The translations under genes were made by a program, and so were the position numbers. A stretch of 64,000 nucleotides of DNA, taken from contig LS997564.1 in assembly GCA_000469685.2 (NCBI GenBank), positions 27,872,959 through 27,936,958 of the forward strand, written 5' to 3'. The notes below the pieces were generated by a model. That model was not told the origin of the DNA, did no database searches, and was given only the letters and a program-made list of their open reading frames with translations. This DNA comes from Haemonchus contortus. Its lineage: Eukaryota; Nematoda; Chromadorea; Rhabditida; Trichostrongylidae. Numbering within the stretch: position 1 is the stretch's first letter; each line of letters opens with the position of its first letter. Of this stretch, positions 36,337-48,470 are shown piece after piece.

Positions 36337-36561
36337 TCATTTCTCTTGTGATAAAATGGTAAAAACTGCTGAGTTCCTAGCCTGAATTAATAATCTATCC
36401 AATCCTCCTAGAACACCTTTCCGCCCCGCAGCGTTTTTAACTTCTCGAGCAGTGCACTGAGTAAATGGCCCATCTCCAGATTGCCAAGTTCGGTCGTGGA
36501 TGAGCAAGATATCGTTCAGGTCTCGCGTGAGAGGTAACCGCGCCTCGATATAAAGATTTGC
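36337..36561 (-). CDS. 75-codon open frame, unrecognised
   Basis: The - strand reads ANLYIEARLPLTRDLNDILL, then REVKNAAGRKGVLGGLDRLL, ending ILSQEK and TGA. It has no initiator Met near the start and no clear splice sites. Coding-like only by composition. Confidence 0.25.
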   Translation of the reverse strand, partial: ANLYIEARLPLTRDLNDILLIHDRTWQSGDGPFTQCTAREVKNAAGRKGVLGGLDRLLIQARNSAVFTILSQEK

Positions 36562-37007
36562 TCAGATGATGTCTACATATAACGTGCTATTCATCGACTA
36601 GGGTGGTACCCCTATTGTTGAGCTGGTTACTTGTAAAAAGCGCAAAGGAAGGATAAAGAGTATGTAATTGAACAATGGATTCGTCAAGCTATGAAATCAT
36701 TCTTTTGCTGTTGTCCATGAATACAGTTTGCCCATGCCCCTTCCGAACGTTCCAAGCTGACCCATTAGGAAAGATCAAATAGCAAGATAAGCATGACAGG
36801 GATGTTTCCCGGAGGACTGCTTTTTCACGTTTGTTGCCGGCCTCTGAAATGCCACATGATGCCAGTCGGCTTCATAACTACCTCGTCTCTTTCTTTTCTT
36901 GGCAAAGAAAATAAGGGTGAATAAGTGCCGCCTCACTGAGAAATTAGGCACTTCCTTGTCTTTTCTTCTTCATCATCTCATGATCTTATGTACTGCCTGA
37001 AAATATT

Positions 37008-37645
37008 TCAACTGGCCCTGATACCTGATGGTCTTACTCCCATCAGAACATTTTTTGCTGTTTTTTCCCTTATCCACGCTTTTGCTGTGTCTGAATAACT
37101 TTTTATCAAATCCTTATAATCACCACTTAGATGTTGTGACACTGCTGCTGCCTTCATTTTTTCTGTGAGTGATTTTTCTCCGCTTCCAGAGATTCTGAGT
37201 CCAACCAAAACCTTTCTTTCTGTTTTTCGTCCTCTTCGTTTCCTTTCCACGTTTTTCTTAGCTATGACCCTCACCTTCCTCTTCATCTTGCTGTAACCAA
37301 TAAGCTCATTTTCACCGGATTCCGACCATTCTTCCTATCTCTCACCTCGTCTGACATTTTATGTCGCCACTATTATTTCAATTACCACCTTTGACAATTC
37401 GCATTCCATCCATGGCCATTTCACATGCTACTCACCAATTTGGCGTATAAAGATTGTTGTCGATTGAAAGATAGAGGAAATTCTATCCGAATAATTCTTT
37501 CTTCACCACTCCCTTCAATTTTCTCATTCAGTGCCCCGTATTCCACTATTGTACGCTCTTCAACTTCTGATACTTCTTTTGAGCTTTTCACTGTCCTTTG
37601 TTCATGTTTTTCCTGCCTGTTGGTCCGCTCCAAAGCTCTACCCAT
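37008..37645 (-). CDS. Two Lys/Glu-rich open frames, unrecognised
   Basis: Two - strand frames lie in tandem: 37645-37421 (EKHEQRTVKSSKEVSEVEER) and 37286-37008 (MKAAAVSQHLSGDYKDLIKS, then AWIREKTAKNVLMGVRPSG). The polypurine bias of the strand can create such frames, and the overlapping + strand frames (37425-37884) are its pyrimidine complement. Possibly a decayed transposon ORF; no family assigned. Confidence 0.25.
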
Positions 37646-38109
37646 CCAGAAACTCTCTCTTTTTAAACCTCCCCTTCTGGTATCGTTTTTTCATTTCGAG
37701 TTTTTCCATTATTATTTTTTCTTTATTTTTTTTTACTTTCTCAGCCACCAGGGCAAACGTTGCTGTTTGTGCTTCACCATTGTTCCTTCACATTTTTCAT
37801 TCGAGTCCTCTCTATGTTTTGCCCTTCTTAAGTAACACCCCGTTGTTTACGATATCGGTTGCTGGTGTGCTCGTCACGAGTTGAAGCTCCAATTATACCT
37901 CTGAGATTTGCTGTTTTGGCGAAAATACACTCTATTTCGACATCTTGTGAATCCTGGCCGATGCTTATATAATCAGTCGCCATTCTTCATCGTGCTTCTT
38001 ATACTGGGAGGAACAACAGACCGTTTTTCTTCCCTGCAGACAGACCGAAAGATGAAGGTGCATGGTCTTTAATCAGGCAGAATGAACCCTGTCATCGAAA
38101 GCTTCTAGA

Positions 38110-38613
38110 ACGTGGCCTTAAGGGCACAGTTCATGATAAAAAAGATTTCCGGGATTTCCCCATGGGGCTGGCAGGTCTCTCTTATACCACATCTGGCTAT
38201 CATGTCGGAAAGCATCCTAGTTAGGGCGGTATAAAGGCTCAAAGATTGGCTCGCGTGTATTCTCGGACGAGTTTCACCGGCATAGTAGAGGCTACACAGA
38301 TCAAAAAGGGACTCGTGCAGGAAGTTCAAACAACTTGTCATGACCCACAGCGGCAGTGAAAGGCAGTGCTGTACAGTTCTGGCTTGATGCAGTCAGCTCT
38401 TTGTGCAATTGCAACAACTGAGATCTCGTCCGAATACCCCTTCCATGTTATTTCCGTCGTGGTAATCTCGTCCAACCACTATTTTTCTTACATTAAGGTA
38501 GTCTATCTCCCTCAAAATCGACGAATTTTTTCGCTCTTTCCGCTACCAATGAACTTCCGCTTTTCGTTTAAAAAGGGGTACCTCAAAATTATCGTGTACT
38601 GTGCCTTTAAGTC
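38110..38613. mobile_element. MITE-like element A with inverted ends
   Basis: The left end AAGGGCACAGTTCATGATAA and right end TTATCGTGTACTGTGCCTTT are near-complements. The interior resembles the element at 42706-42995. No transposase. Confidence 0.65.
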
Positions 38614-38683
38614 GAAGTTCAAGAATAAACTATCAGATAAAATGAGCTATCACTTTCACAGATTATTTCCAAGCCCTTCAAAG

Positions 38684-39208
38684 CCTCAAAGGCGCAGTCC
38701 ACGATAATTTTGCGGTACCACTTTTAGTCAAACAGCGGAAGTGTTGGGTGGGTATAATTCATCAATAGTGCAGAAATTGAGAAAATCCACCAATTTCAAG
38801 GGAAATAAGGCTTCTCAAAAGTGGGGGCAATAGAGGTTGGCCGAGATTACCATGACGGAAAGAACAAGGGTTGGAAGGGTTATTCGGACAAAATTCCAGT
38901 TGTCGCAATTGCGCAAAGAACTGACTGAATTGAAGGCAGAACTGTGCAAAACTACCTTTTCAGTCACTATAGGTCATGACATGCTGTTTGGTCTCTCTAT
39001 ATTGGCTTTCTTGCTATTGGTGCAGCCTTTACAATTCCGGCGAAACTCGCCCAAGGATACACATGGTGCAATCTTTGAACTTTATAACACCTTATCCAGG
39101 CCGTTTTTAGGTATGATAGCGCTGCATACGACATACGGGGTCCTACAAATACATTCTAGTGGGATATCTCAGAAGTGATTTATATTGTGAACTGCGCCTT
39201 TGAAGGTG
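38684..39208. mobile_element. MITE-like element B with inverted ends
   Basis: The left end CAAAGGCGCAGTCCACGATAA and right end ATTGTGAACTGCGCCTTTG mirror each other. The 113-codon frame inside (38837-39178) has no family resemblance. The interior resembles 42250-42400. Confidence 0.65.
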
Positions 39209-39769
39209 CTGGGTACATTAAATGAGGGTCTTGAGAAGATGCTGGAGAAGCGATGTTAGAACTCCGAATCTGCCGAACCAATATTTCAGAGCTCTGAGAA
39301 TTCTATTGAATTTTATTGGTCGTGGGTGTCGTGGCAATATCTCTTCCCATTAAATCATCGTTTTCTGTATCACTTTTTTACAACTTTTTGAAACTTCAAG
39401 CACCCTATTGTGATTTTCCGAAAGATACCCGCCGCAAACAGCTGCATTGTGGTGCAGGTGGCCAATGAAAACCACCGATCCGAAAAGTATTGCTTTGACT
39501 GCCATTTTTCACCCCTCTCGCTATAAGCCCAGCAGTTTTGAGAGGAGAGAAGTGAACGCTCAGCAGCTGCTCGCTTTTTCTTCTAGTAATGTAAAATGCA
39601 GGGTGCAATGAATCGGAACGTGAAGGGTGACCGACAAGCGCTGAGTTTTCGCCGTACTTTTTCATGAAGACGACTGCCACCAGATTTCCAGTTCATCATA
39701 ACCGTAAAGGAGGTGAAAATTGTCATGAAGAAGGTGAAAGGGAAAGGGACCTTCTTATACTCGGTGTCA

Positions 39770-39935
39770 GCATTTTCGCCTGCTTTCATCCATCTCATTT
39801 GATTGGCCGTCACTGTTTTGTTGACGGGTACTGCTCGCTTCCTCTTTTTGTTTCCGCGGAACCTCATAACTTCCGGGCATTGCCCTCACTCGATGTCTTG
39901 AGCGACGTAAGAGCTGAGACTGACCACACCCCCTC
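39770..39935. repeat. Dispersed repeat, copy 1 of 2
   Basis: About 165 bp from GTGTCAGCATTTTCGCCTGC to GAGACTGACCA, matching 41625-41792 with roughly 75-80% identity and the same orientation. Protein-like frames here are a by-product. Confidence 0.7.
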
Positions 39936-40179
39936 AACCGGGTAACTCTTAATGCTGGAAGTGGTGCAGTGGCACAAGGTTCCAATGGAATTTGCTACCC
40001 AAGAGCTCAATCTTTCCAATAACCACAACGGATACTTCTTATTCCCAGTAATTTCGTTTGAGAACTGTCGGAATCTGATCGAAAAGTGTGCCTTTCTTGA
40101 AATAGCGATAATTTACGGCTTGTTGGATGATCGCATATTCACTATTACCATTATTATGATTGCTTTTATTACTGGGACG

Positions 40180-40465
40180 GAGGTGATGTAGTGGCAAGCA
40201 GCCCACTATGGCACAGGCGTGGTCGCCGGTTCGAGTCCCACATTGGTACCCCCCCCCAGGCCAACCAAGCCTTCCATCCCGCCGAATTTGGTTAATTGGT
40301 ACTAAACTCTTCTGTGAGGATAAAAGCCCTGACTTGCCCATCGGCTATCCACCTCAATCCATTGCATAGGCCCCATAGGCATACAATACGCCACACCAAT
40401 TTTGATTGGAAGTCAAATGCAGGGCGCATTCCTCAGAAGCGATTGATCAACCGATTGGTCTTAAG
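40180..40465 (+). repeat. tRNA-derived SINE copy 3
   Basis: The best-preserved head: GAGGTGATGTAGTGGCAAGC (box A region) and CCGGTTCGAGTCCC (box B) at about 40220-40240. A short C run and a body with ATCCACCTCAATCC follow. Confidence 0.8.
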
Positions 40466-41624
40466 ACCTCGTCCTTCTTCTATTCTTTACCATATTAACT
40501 ATTAATATTATCACTTATTATTGTACTTATTTCCGTTTTCAATCACGGTCAGAGGGCATCATAAAATGTACGTGGTATAAAGCTAGTGTAAGCTAACTAT
40601 GTTCCCGTCATCCTCCTATATTTATGGGGAAGGTCATGTTTTTCATGGAAGAGGTCCTTTAATTTCATTACGCTTGGGCTCATTCTATCGCCATCAGAGG
40701 TCCTTTGCTCCTCCTCCCCTGAGTCACGAGTTTTTCGTGCTCCTCCTCGCCTTATCGCCTCCTTTCTAAGCTGTATTTATAGTTCAAAGAAATGACCCTC
40801 TTCCACTCTATTTGATTGCCCATCCACCTTTCGAGAAGCTATTTCCTTCATCCATTCTTGATGATTGTATTTTTCCATGGCTGTGCCTACAATCGCCTTT
40901 CCCTCTCAGTTTGAGTGCATTTTGAATCTTTTGCACTCTGCTCCTTCCCGAGCTGTCGCAGGGGCTTAACATAGCCTGAGCATTTATCCAATTCTGGTTA
41001 TCTTTTTCGACTTACACCATCGCCTCGGAACTTCTTTTTTCCTACTCTTTTTTCATCATTCCTTTCCCAGAAGCCGTCTTTAGTCAAGTTCAATCCAATA
41101 AATCGGGCGAGTGGATCAGCATTCCGATTGTATTTAGTGGCGCCATGATTACAAGTATTTTCTCAACTTGTAAGATTGCTCGATGTACTAAGGATCCTAT
41201 AAAGTAGAGTGGCTCAAGTAGCGGATGACTTGCCGACGGCAAAGCAATAGATTGGCCCTGACACCGACGCTCATTTGTGAGTCATTGCTCGGGCTGACCC
41301 TTTAATCAAACATCTCTATGAAGTACTTGAATAAAATCTGGATCAGTTCAGCTATTCGAGTGGTTTTATAAACGACAAGCAGCTTATCTCTAGAATGAGA
41401 CACTCTTTCATTTCCTCAACTGAGTTGTTGACCACTTTTTATGTTCCTACTCTCTTAATGCTTCATACGTGCAGATGTCCTCTGAACCTCTAAAACCCTT
41501 TTTAAAGCAGAATAACAATCTGGAGAAACCTTGTTGAGCTGCTCGCTCAACTGGACAGCATCGAATGCGATGCAGTGCAAAAACACTAGGACAAACCTCT
41601 ATCCAAACCTTCCCATTACTTCGT

Positions 41625-41792
41625 GTCAGTATTTTCGCCTGCTCCCATCCATTCCCACTTGATGGCCGTATCTGTGTTGTTGACTGGTACGGCTCTTTTC
41701 CTCCTCTCCTTTTTTCGGCAGAACTTTATTGCTTCCTGCCTTTGCCCTCTTTTGACTGACGTGAGCGCTGTGACTAACCAAAGTATCACTCA
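41625..41792. repeat. Dispersed repeat, copy 2 of 2
   Basis: Partner of 39770-39935, with shared landmarks TCGTGTCAGTATTTTCGCC and GTGACTAACCA. Confidence 0.7.
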
Positions 41793-42244
41793 CAAGTTCA
41801 CTACTACGCAGAGAGCTTGTTGCTTTTCCCCGGCAGAGTGAGTCATTCTATTGCAGTCTCCCACGGTCGTTATCATTAACTTTTTGTAGGTAGGGCTTCT
41901 TAGGGAATTAGTTGGGTTTTCACCCACGTATGGACGTTTTATGTCATCGGCATATCTAATTCCGCTCATCTGGGGAACCGAGAATGAGCTGAGTCTTTGT
42001 GATGAATAATCAATGCCTCTCCAGAGAAGGCACTTATACGTCTAATGCATATGAAAGCGGATATGAGAATAAAGATTACAATAGTTACAGATTGGACAAT
42101 CATAGCTAAGCTAGTACAGCAATTTCTTAATTCATAGAACTTAAAACATCTTTGCAAAATGCTATTGCAACAATGCTATTCGCCTGCCTGAAGGGTGCCC
42201 TCAGGAGCAATAAAGTAGAAAGTGGAACTTTGAAGACCTCAGAA

Positions 42245-42660
42245 GCTTAGTTCACCATAATTATGAGGTATCCAACTCAAAAGAAATGATGGAAGTTAGG
42301 AAGTTCCGGTGCAGAATAGTGCAAGGGTGGCGGAAATAGAGAAACATAAGGCTCCAAAAACAGTTGCAAGAAAGCGGTTGTGCGAGATTAGGTGTCTGTA
42401 ACCGTCTGGATGTCTCCCACATAAACGTACTATTCGTCGTCGTCCTAACGCTTCATTATGACTTACGCAACCATAGAAAAGCTGTCACAACCCGACCACT
42501 TTCCGGTGTACATACGCGTCCTTCAGTCCGGTCTTTGGAGCCCTCTCAATCTCCTGTCGGGGTCATTTTTCGATCCTATAATGTTCCACATGCTATCAGG
42601 GCCGCAGACCCGTCTTATTGTTTGAGGGGAACCTCAGAAACCATTTTTATTGTGAACTAA
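42245..42660. mobile_element. MITE-like element C
   Basis: Ends TTAGTTCACCATAAT and ATTGTGAACTAA are inverted. The interior is related to element B (AGTGCAAGGGTGGCGGAAAT versus its counterpart near 38780). Diverged. Confidence 0.5.
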
Positions 42661-42705
42661 ACTAAAAAACTAACTTCAATTGCTGATACAAAAAATTTAT
42701 GACTT

Positions 42706-42995
42706 AAAGGCACGGTTCACGAAAAAGTGGTTTCGGAGATTTGCACATGGTTTGAATTCGACGCCCCCTCTGATACCATTTGTGCAGGAATGAGGTCGGA
42801 AAACGGTCTGGATAGGGCGCAATAAGGGGCCGAAGAGTGCGCCGCTTTCCACTTCTTTTTTGACCCTTTCTATTTCTTTTTGTTCATCGTTTTTTGTGCT
42901 TTTTTCGTTGTTATCGCTTTATTCTAGAGTAGTTCTATCAATTCCCGTCAGAAAAGGGTACCCTAAATTGATCGTAAACGGTGCCTTTAAGTGCC
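42706..42995. mobile_element. MITE-like element D
   Basis: Inverted ends ACTTAAAGGCACGGTTCACGA and TCGTAAACGGTGCCTTTAAGT enclose about 290 bp. It is the clearest member of the family. Confidence 0.75.
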
Positions 42996-43257
42996 ATTTA
43001 GTGAGAATCCTCTCCTTTTTCGGCTCACCGAGTACAGTTCAATGGAAGCCAACATACTTCTCAAATTCAAACACATACCTCTGTTCGACCTGGCAGCCAT
43101 CTTCAGAAGATTTAAAAGGCCTCCCTGTGTAGAGCCAGACAGGATCCTCAAGCGAAGTCACACAGGCCAGCTCGTATCCACTTTATTACCCTATTTACTG
43201 AAACACATGGCTCACCATAAATCAAGGACTCTGGTCGTGAAGAAAATCTGGTTGGGC

Positions 43258-44749
43258 TCAATAGGAGTTCTTATTGATGTGAGCCCACCCTTTTTCGGCT
43301 TTGTACAGCTTGATTTGATTCTCCGACGTCTGTTCCTCATTACTCTCATAAAGCTGTTTTTGGCTTTCACGAAGGCTATTTCTGTCTCGTTTCTGGCAAT
43401 TATTTACTGCATTTTACAGCCTTAATAGGCTTCGACGTCTTGCGCTTCATTATTGCACATTATGGCGATGGGATGTTGGCATAAAAATGTTTTTTCTCGG
43501 GAAAATTCGATTATCTCGGGTCCAGGGACCAGAAACCTCATCGTAAATAAACCGCGGAAGATTCAGAATGGCTAATAGATGTTTTTCCTGGGGTCTTTAA
43601 TCAGCATCAAACCAAATGTCTATTGGCATGTGCATGCACTTATCGATTTCAATGCCCACATTGCTCTTTTTCCAGTTTACTTCCCATTCTTAGACAGCCC
43701 ACATATTCTACTTGACTTCTTTGGTCATTTTGGCACCCTATTGGCAATGACCATTCATGAGCATAACATCCGAAAGGCACGTATCCGTCTGGGTTCCTTT
43801 CGTAAAAAAACTTACGACAACTGACTAGCGGAAGGGCTCGTCCACTTTTTATTTCGGACAACTCCCGAATGTTTGCGTGTGCCTTTCGACGGCGAAAATG
43901 ATCACAAGTCTAGTTCGGCTACACTTTGGAGCCCATGATTTCTACATTCATTACTACTACGGCTTGTTCCCAGTTAAAAAAGGTTGTTTCCACGCCTCAG
44001 CTTTCCATTCAAGACGAACTCAGTGTACTCAATACTATTAGGAAACACAATTGTTTAGAACTTTTGATTTAAATTCAACTTTAACTGCTTTTTCCTAATT
44101 TAAGAGCCCGGACATACCAAAGATACAGAATGAAGATGTTTGGTTGTGGGCAACCAACTTTCTCTCTGTGGTGCGTTAACGCATTCATCTTCGATTCAGA
44201 ATAGTTCTTTCAGCAGTTGCTTGAATCCATAAATCCCTCCGTTCCCAAGTGATCACTTCACATTTTATGTGTTCTTCGTTTTCCTACTTTTGTGCGATAT
44301 GCTTGTCTTTCCTGGTTCTTGGAAGGTGTCAGGGTCTCTTGTACCATCAGGCATTATACATTTGCTTTCAATTTACTATATTTTACTATATTTTAATGAA
44401 TTTTCATAAGAATCTATTCCTGTGATAAGCAAATATATGTAGTAGTGACGTTTGAATGCGTTTAAGGCTTACACAATGACTCGCGATGGCCAGTCGATGT
44501 ACAAGTCAGTGCTTTCATCCTCCCAGACACAGATGTTGAGGATTCGATTGTCAGACTGTGAGCATGGTCTTGCGCCGCTTGACATTCCTTACCTTCGCCC
44601 TTAATTCCAGCATACCTTGAATACCTTGAACCCCGCTCTCCATGTGTGGTAGTCACGCCATCTATGCGGAACGCATCTGCGCCAGTCTCTACTATGTACT
44701 TCGTGCAGTTTTCGCCATCTCTGTCCAAGTAACCTTTCACTTTGCCAGC
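43258..44749 (-). CDS. Possible - strand gene, three coding-like exons
   Basis: Three - strand segments look coding. 44749-44593 reads GKVKGYLDRDGENCTKYIVE then TGADAFRIDGVTTTHGE, after CTCCCAG. 43865-43649 is Cys-rich: RNPDGYVPFGCYAHEWSLPI, GCQNDQRSQVEYVGC, ending QCGH. 43406-43258 is hydrophilic: NSLRESQKQLYESNEEQTSE. Leaving the second at a GTGGGC donor allows an in-phase join to the third. The Cys spacing suggests a secreted domain. The donor of the first falls at the edge of a SINE (44470-44600), so that exon may be truncated. The + strand ORFs 42991-43425 and 43579-43824 overlap and look like shadows. No family recognised. Confidence 0.35.
44470..44602 (-). repeat. Truncated SINE
   Basis: On the - strand the head GGCGAAGGTAAGGAATGTC and GACAATCGAATCC (box B-like) precede a truncated body containing CAGTGCTTTCATCCTCCCAG on the + strand. 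Confidence 0.6.
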
Positions 44750-45189
44750 CTGGGAGTCCTCCTCGAGGTCTTTTCACTTTGCGGATGGTTTTAGCATACA
44801 CTTATAAAAATCTAAAGTCATTCTAAGATTAGGGAAACCGAATCCAACTGCCGGCATCTCACGTTATCAGGTTCCGATTAATATGGGATCCTTGGGAACA
44901 GATGTAATAACCAACCAGAGCAGATTTTCTTCATATTATCATGTTTGCGTGGTGGTGCTGTTATGAAACTTTTCTTGCTCAACGTTTATTAGCTTCAGTA
45001 AAGCCATCGCACCACCGAGCACGACTGGGTAAAGCCAGCTGTTCAACCCGTTGCATTGACCTAGTAGAATGCTTGGAACGCCATGCGAAGGCCCGTTATG
45101 GCCTCAAAAGCAGCATTCAACGGACAGACCAACATCCAATGATCCGGCCACATCAAATCATTAGATTTATTTAGGATAAAAGAAATATT

Positions 45190-45480
45190 GGCGGAGGTGG
45201 TGCAGTGGCAGGTGACGCATTATTTCACACGCATAGTCACGGGTTCGAATAAGAACCGATGTCCGCCTAGGCCTCCGGTATCGGTTAATAGGTCTTAGAC
45301 TCGTCTGGGAGGATAAAAGCAGTAACTCGTATCCTGGCTGGCCACCGCAAGACACTGTACCGGCCACATACGCATTCCATACTCCACTACGATTTTGAAT
45401 GGAAGTCGAATGTGTGGATGATTCCCTCAGACAGGAATGATTGACGTCAAAAGGCTTTATCCTTTATCCTTCATCTTCAG
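45190..45480 (+). repeat. tRNA-derived SINE copy 4
   Basis: Head GGAGGTGGTGCAGTGGCAGG and box B ACGGGTTCGAATAAG, full body, and a tail with TTTATCCTTTATCCTTC, which shows the short-repeat 3' end of the family. Confidence 0.8.
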
Positions 45481-46482
45481 AAATGGAGAAGAAATCATCT
45501 TTGACTTACCACTTCCTCGAACAACGCCTTTGAATTGGATTCTCAGGTCGCCACTCGGTCGCTGGCGGTTCTCTGCTAGAGGACAGACCGCCTAAGGGGT
45601 TCAATCTATACGTGTAATCATTCGCAGGACTTCGAAGGGGAAGATTTCTATCCCGGTCCTAGTCTCTGCTGGCATCCCTCTTTTCATATCACATAATATT
45701 TTACGAGTCAATCTGCAGGTGTCATTCAAATTCTATCGCTTCCACATGTTGATATTTTCCCAGAGAAGAGAGACTCTTCTCCTGCTAAGTCACTTTTGTT
45801 TCATCTATTTCATGTGACTTCCCGTCTAAAAGCTTTTTCAATTGCGTAAACATCTTGTTTACAGTATGGTTTTTAGACGTTTATTTATTTGTTGTTAGCA
45901 ACAAAATCACGACATTACTACCAATCACTACAATAGCATACGTTTGTTCTTCTTCCGCATCGGCTTGTAGATATATCAAAAATGTGATTTACTGCGATGT
46001 ACTGCCTAATTCTACAGCAAATATTCCATTCTCATTGTAAACTGTTGTCCAACAGTACCGGTAGGTTTTCAAACCTCCGTGGAGTTTGCACGAGTGCTTA
46101 GCAGTAAGCTGAGCGAGAATTACTAAAAGAAAAGACTGTTTGGGGAAGGTACGAAGGTTCTTTTCTGAATAAACTGCTCTACTCTTCTCGTACTGTCTTG
46201 CCCAAGCATTTCTTCATGGAAATTGAGGTTCTGTGTCAGGCTTTAATTTACTTTTTCATTGCTTCTGTTGATGTTCAGCATAGCTAGTAGACAAAAATCT
46301 TTTAAAATAAATCTTTTTTGAGGTTATTTGCATTAGTTCCTAACAAGGTAGGAAATATCAACTCCAAATCAGTTCGGCTTTCCACAAACAGTGATTTACC
46401 CTTTAACCTGTAATTTGTACAGGCATTCCACCGAAAGTTTCCTTATGGTAGTGCTTTCTTGCGTACGGGATTGCTATCCTAC

Positions 46483-46700
46483 CTACTGTTTCGGCCCAGT
46501 GGGATGATAGGACTCTTGAACGAAGCTGTGAAGGCAAAGGGATGAATAACGTGTCCCTCGAGTGAAGTTAGAGATGTTCATTGAGACCATCACCCATCTG
46601 ATACATGGACCATTGGAGACGTCACTGCCAACCGTCACGATAAATCGATAACTAACGGGACCACAGGGTATACAGGTGTCATCCACAATAATATCATACC
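46483..46700 (-). CDS. Coding-like segment, possibly extracellular
   Basis: The - strand frame reads DTCIPCGPVSYRFIVTVGSD, then RWVMVSMNISNFTRGTRYSS, ending at a stop at 46483. It has paired Cys and an N-x-T/S pattern (NISNFT), compatible with a secreted or membrane protein. No convincing acceptor; isolated. Confidence 0.25.
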
Positions 46701-47179
46701 GTCATGTACCAGTAGGCAACGCCTTTGTTTCACTCAGAATCTATTCTTTCAACTCATCCACTAACATCTCCTTTTGATAATAAAATCGTTTTCTTTTTCC
46801 TTTCCCCACGGTGGCTCCTTCCCTAGCCCTTCTCTCGAGAAATTTAGAGTTGGTAGGAGATTCAAAAAGTGCTAGGGTTACCTGTACTCTTTTTTCTGTT
46901 TGCATAATGTACGTTATTTCCTTTTTTCATTGTAACGTCCATGAACAAATAGTGGAAGGCACCTTGTCTATTTTGACACTTCCATTGGATTCTGTACGTT
47001 TTGCGCCTTCAGTGACCTTATGCAATAGTCATTCCTTCAAACAGTGCAAATTCATCTGTGGAACTTACCCAACCACCAAAATGTCTTTTCTTTTCTGGAC
47101 AGAAACCGGGTGAATTCTCGTCCTCAAGGGACTGATTAATACTGGACACATGATCTATCATGAGATATTTTATAAAAAA

Positions 47180-47450
47180 AAGTGCATGAACTGCTCAAAG
47201 TCTCCCGATTCTCCCTGAGTCTCTCTATACGCCAGACGACAACAGAAACAGCTGGGGAGCTCGCATTATCAAAAAAAAATGAAACACTTCCCTGTTCCAC
47301 TATATTTCCCTTAGCTTTACACAATAGGTTTAGTGCCAGTACCATTATAGCTTCTACATTGCTCTATAAAAATAGGAGTTCGAGGAATGCACGATCAGTG
47401 AGCATACTCAGGTTGGCTGTGGTGGGTAGTGCCATGTGGCGTCGTTAGCA
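47180..47450. repeat. Dispersed repeat, copy 1 of 2
   Basis: The sequence from CTTTACACAATAGGTTTAGTG through TTGCTCTATAAAAATAGGAG to GAGGAATGCACGATCAG matches 52610-52720 in order and orientation. Confidence 0.55.
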
Positions 47451-47929
47451 CACGTAAAAACTGAAGAGAGAGCGTGTTTTGTAATCCTCAAATCAACTAT
47501 TATAGTTTCCCACTCCTTGAAAGTAGTCTAGATCGACACCGAATTTGTCTGGGAGTTCGAACGCACTCACTTGTATGTCAGCTAAATTTAGCAGGTTATT
47601 GGACAGGCAAAATCGGATGTCTCTTGGCAAGCTTCGGTTTTGAACGGGAAAGTAGGCCTCTTTCGAGCTTAGGCCCAACCAAGGGGTTAACTATCACACA
47701 TCGGGTCGCGGCCTTCATTCTTCTCCCTATGAGCCACGTAGAGTTCATAAGAGCGAAACGTAGCTCACTACTATTTAAATTTTGCCTGAGAGTTTTGAAA
47801 CCCAGAAGGCTACCAGATAATGAGAAATTTTCGCTTTAGTTTTTTTTACTTTTTTCCAGGGGTTCATTATTTAACTAAATGGATTCCATGGGATTGGTAT
47901 TAAGGTTTGTACTTAACTACCATAAAGGG

Positions 47930-48030
47930 ATAAAAGCATGAAGTCATTTGGTGCTGGTCAATCCCGTCTTCGAGCTCGTGACCATGCATGAGTGATAGTT
48001 CACCATTTGCCACTACACCACCTCCGCTCT
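47930..48030 (-). repeat. Short SINE copy
   Basis: Tail complement GGGATAAAAGCATGAAGTC fused to the head complement CCACTACACCACCTCCGC, with most of the body deleted. Confidence 0.6.
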
Positions 48031-48381
48031 TTTCTCATATCCCATCCCATTTTATTTTATGAACTGCTCGTGTTTCTTACCCATTATCTTGGGTTATTAT
48101 ACCAAGGAGCGCACACTGACTGGCAGCTAAACAGCGAGATTTTTCGTCATTCCGAGTAGAATTGTAACAGCTATAGTGACCAGTGGGGAGGGCTGAAATG
48201 CAATGAGGTCGTTGACTTCAACCGATCTAACCGCTCGTCTCCCTCTATCAGTATCACCGAGTTTATTATGTGATCAAGAAATTTCTCGAACAAAACTACC
48301 TTTTCACCTCAATAAACTGCAAAAAATTCATCTGAGAAAGAAAGCAGTGTTATTTTCATAAGATTGGTGAGTTTTAGACAA

Positions 48382-48470
48382 AACTTCATCTCGGGATTCA
48401 AACCCGTTCTTGTGCTATCTCTGCACCGCACCGTTTATCGCTTACACTACTAAGATCTCACTTGTCCTCG
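48382..48470 (-). repeat. tRNA-like sequence, possible second SINE family
   Basis: On the - strand TAGTAGTGTAAGCG (box A-like) and ACGGGTTTGAATCCCG (box B) are 50-60 bp apart. I cannot fold a complete cloverleaf, so a functional tRNA gene is unlikely. Confidence 0.45.

Noticed and set aside
37425..37884. 136- and 117-codon + strand ORFs rich in Phe and Ser
   Set aside because: They are the pyrimidine-strand complement of polypurine sequence and lack any coding signature.
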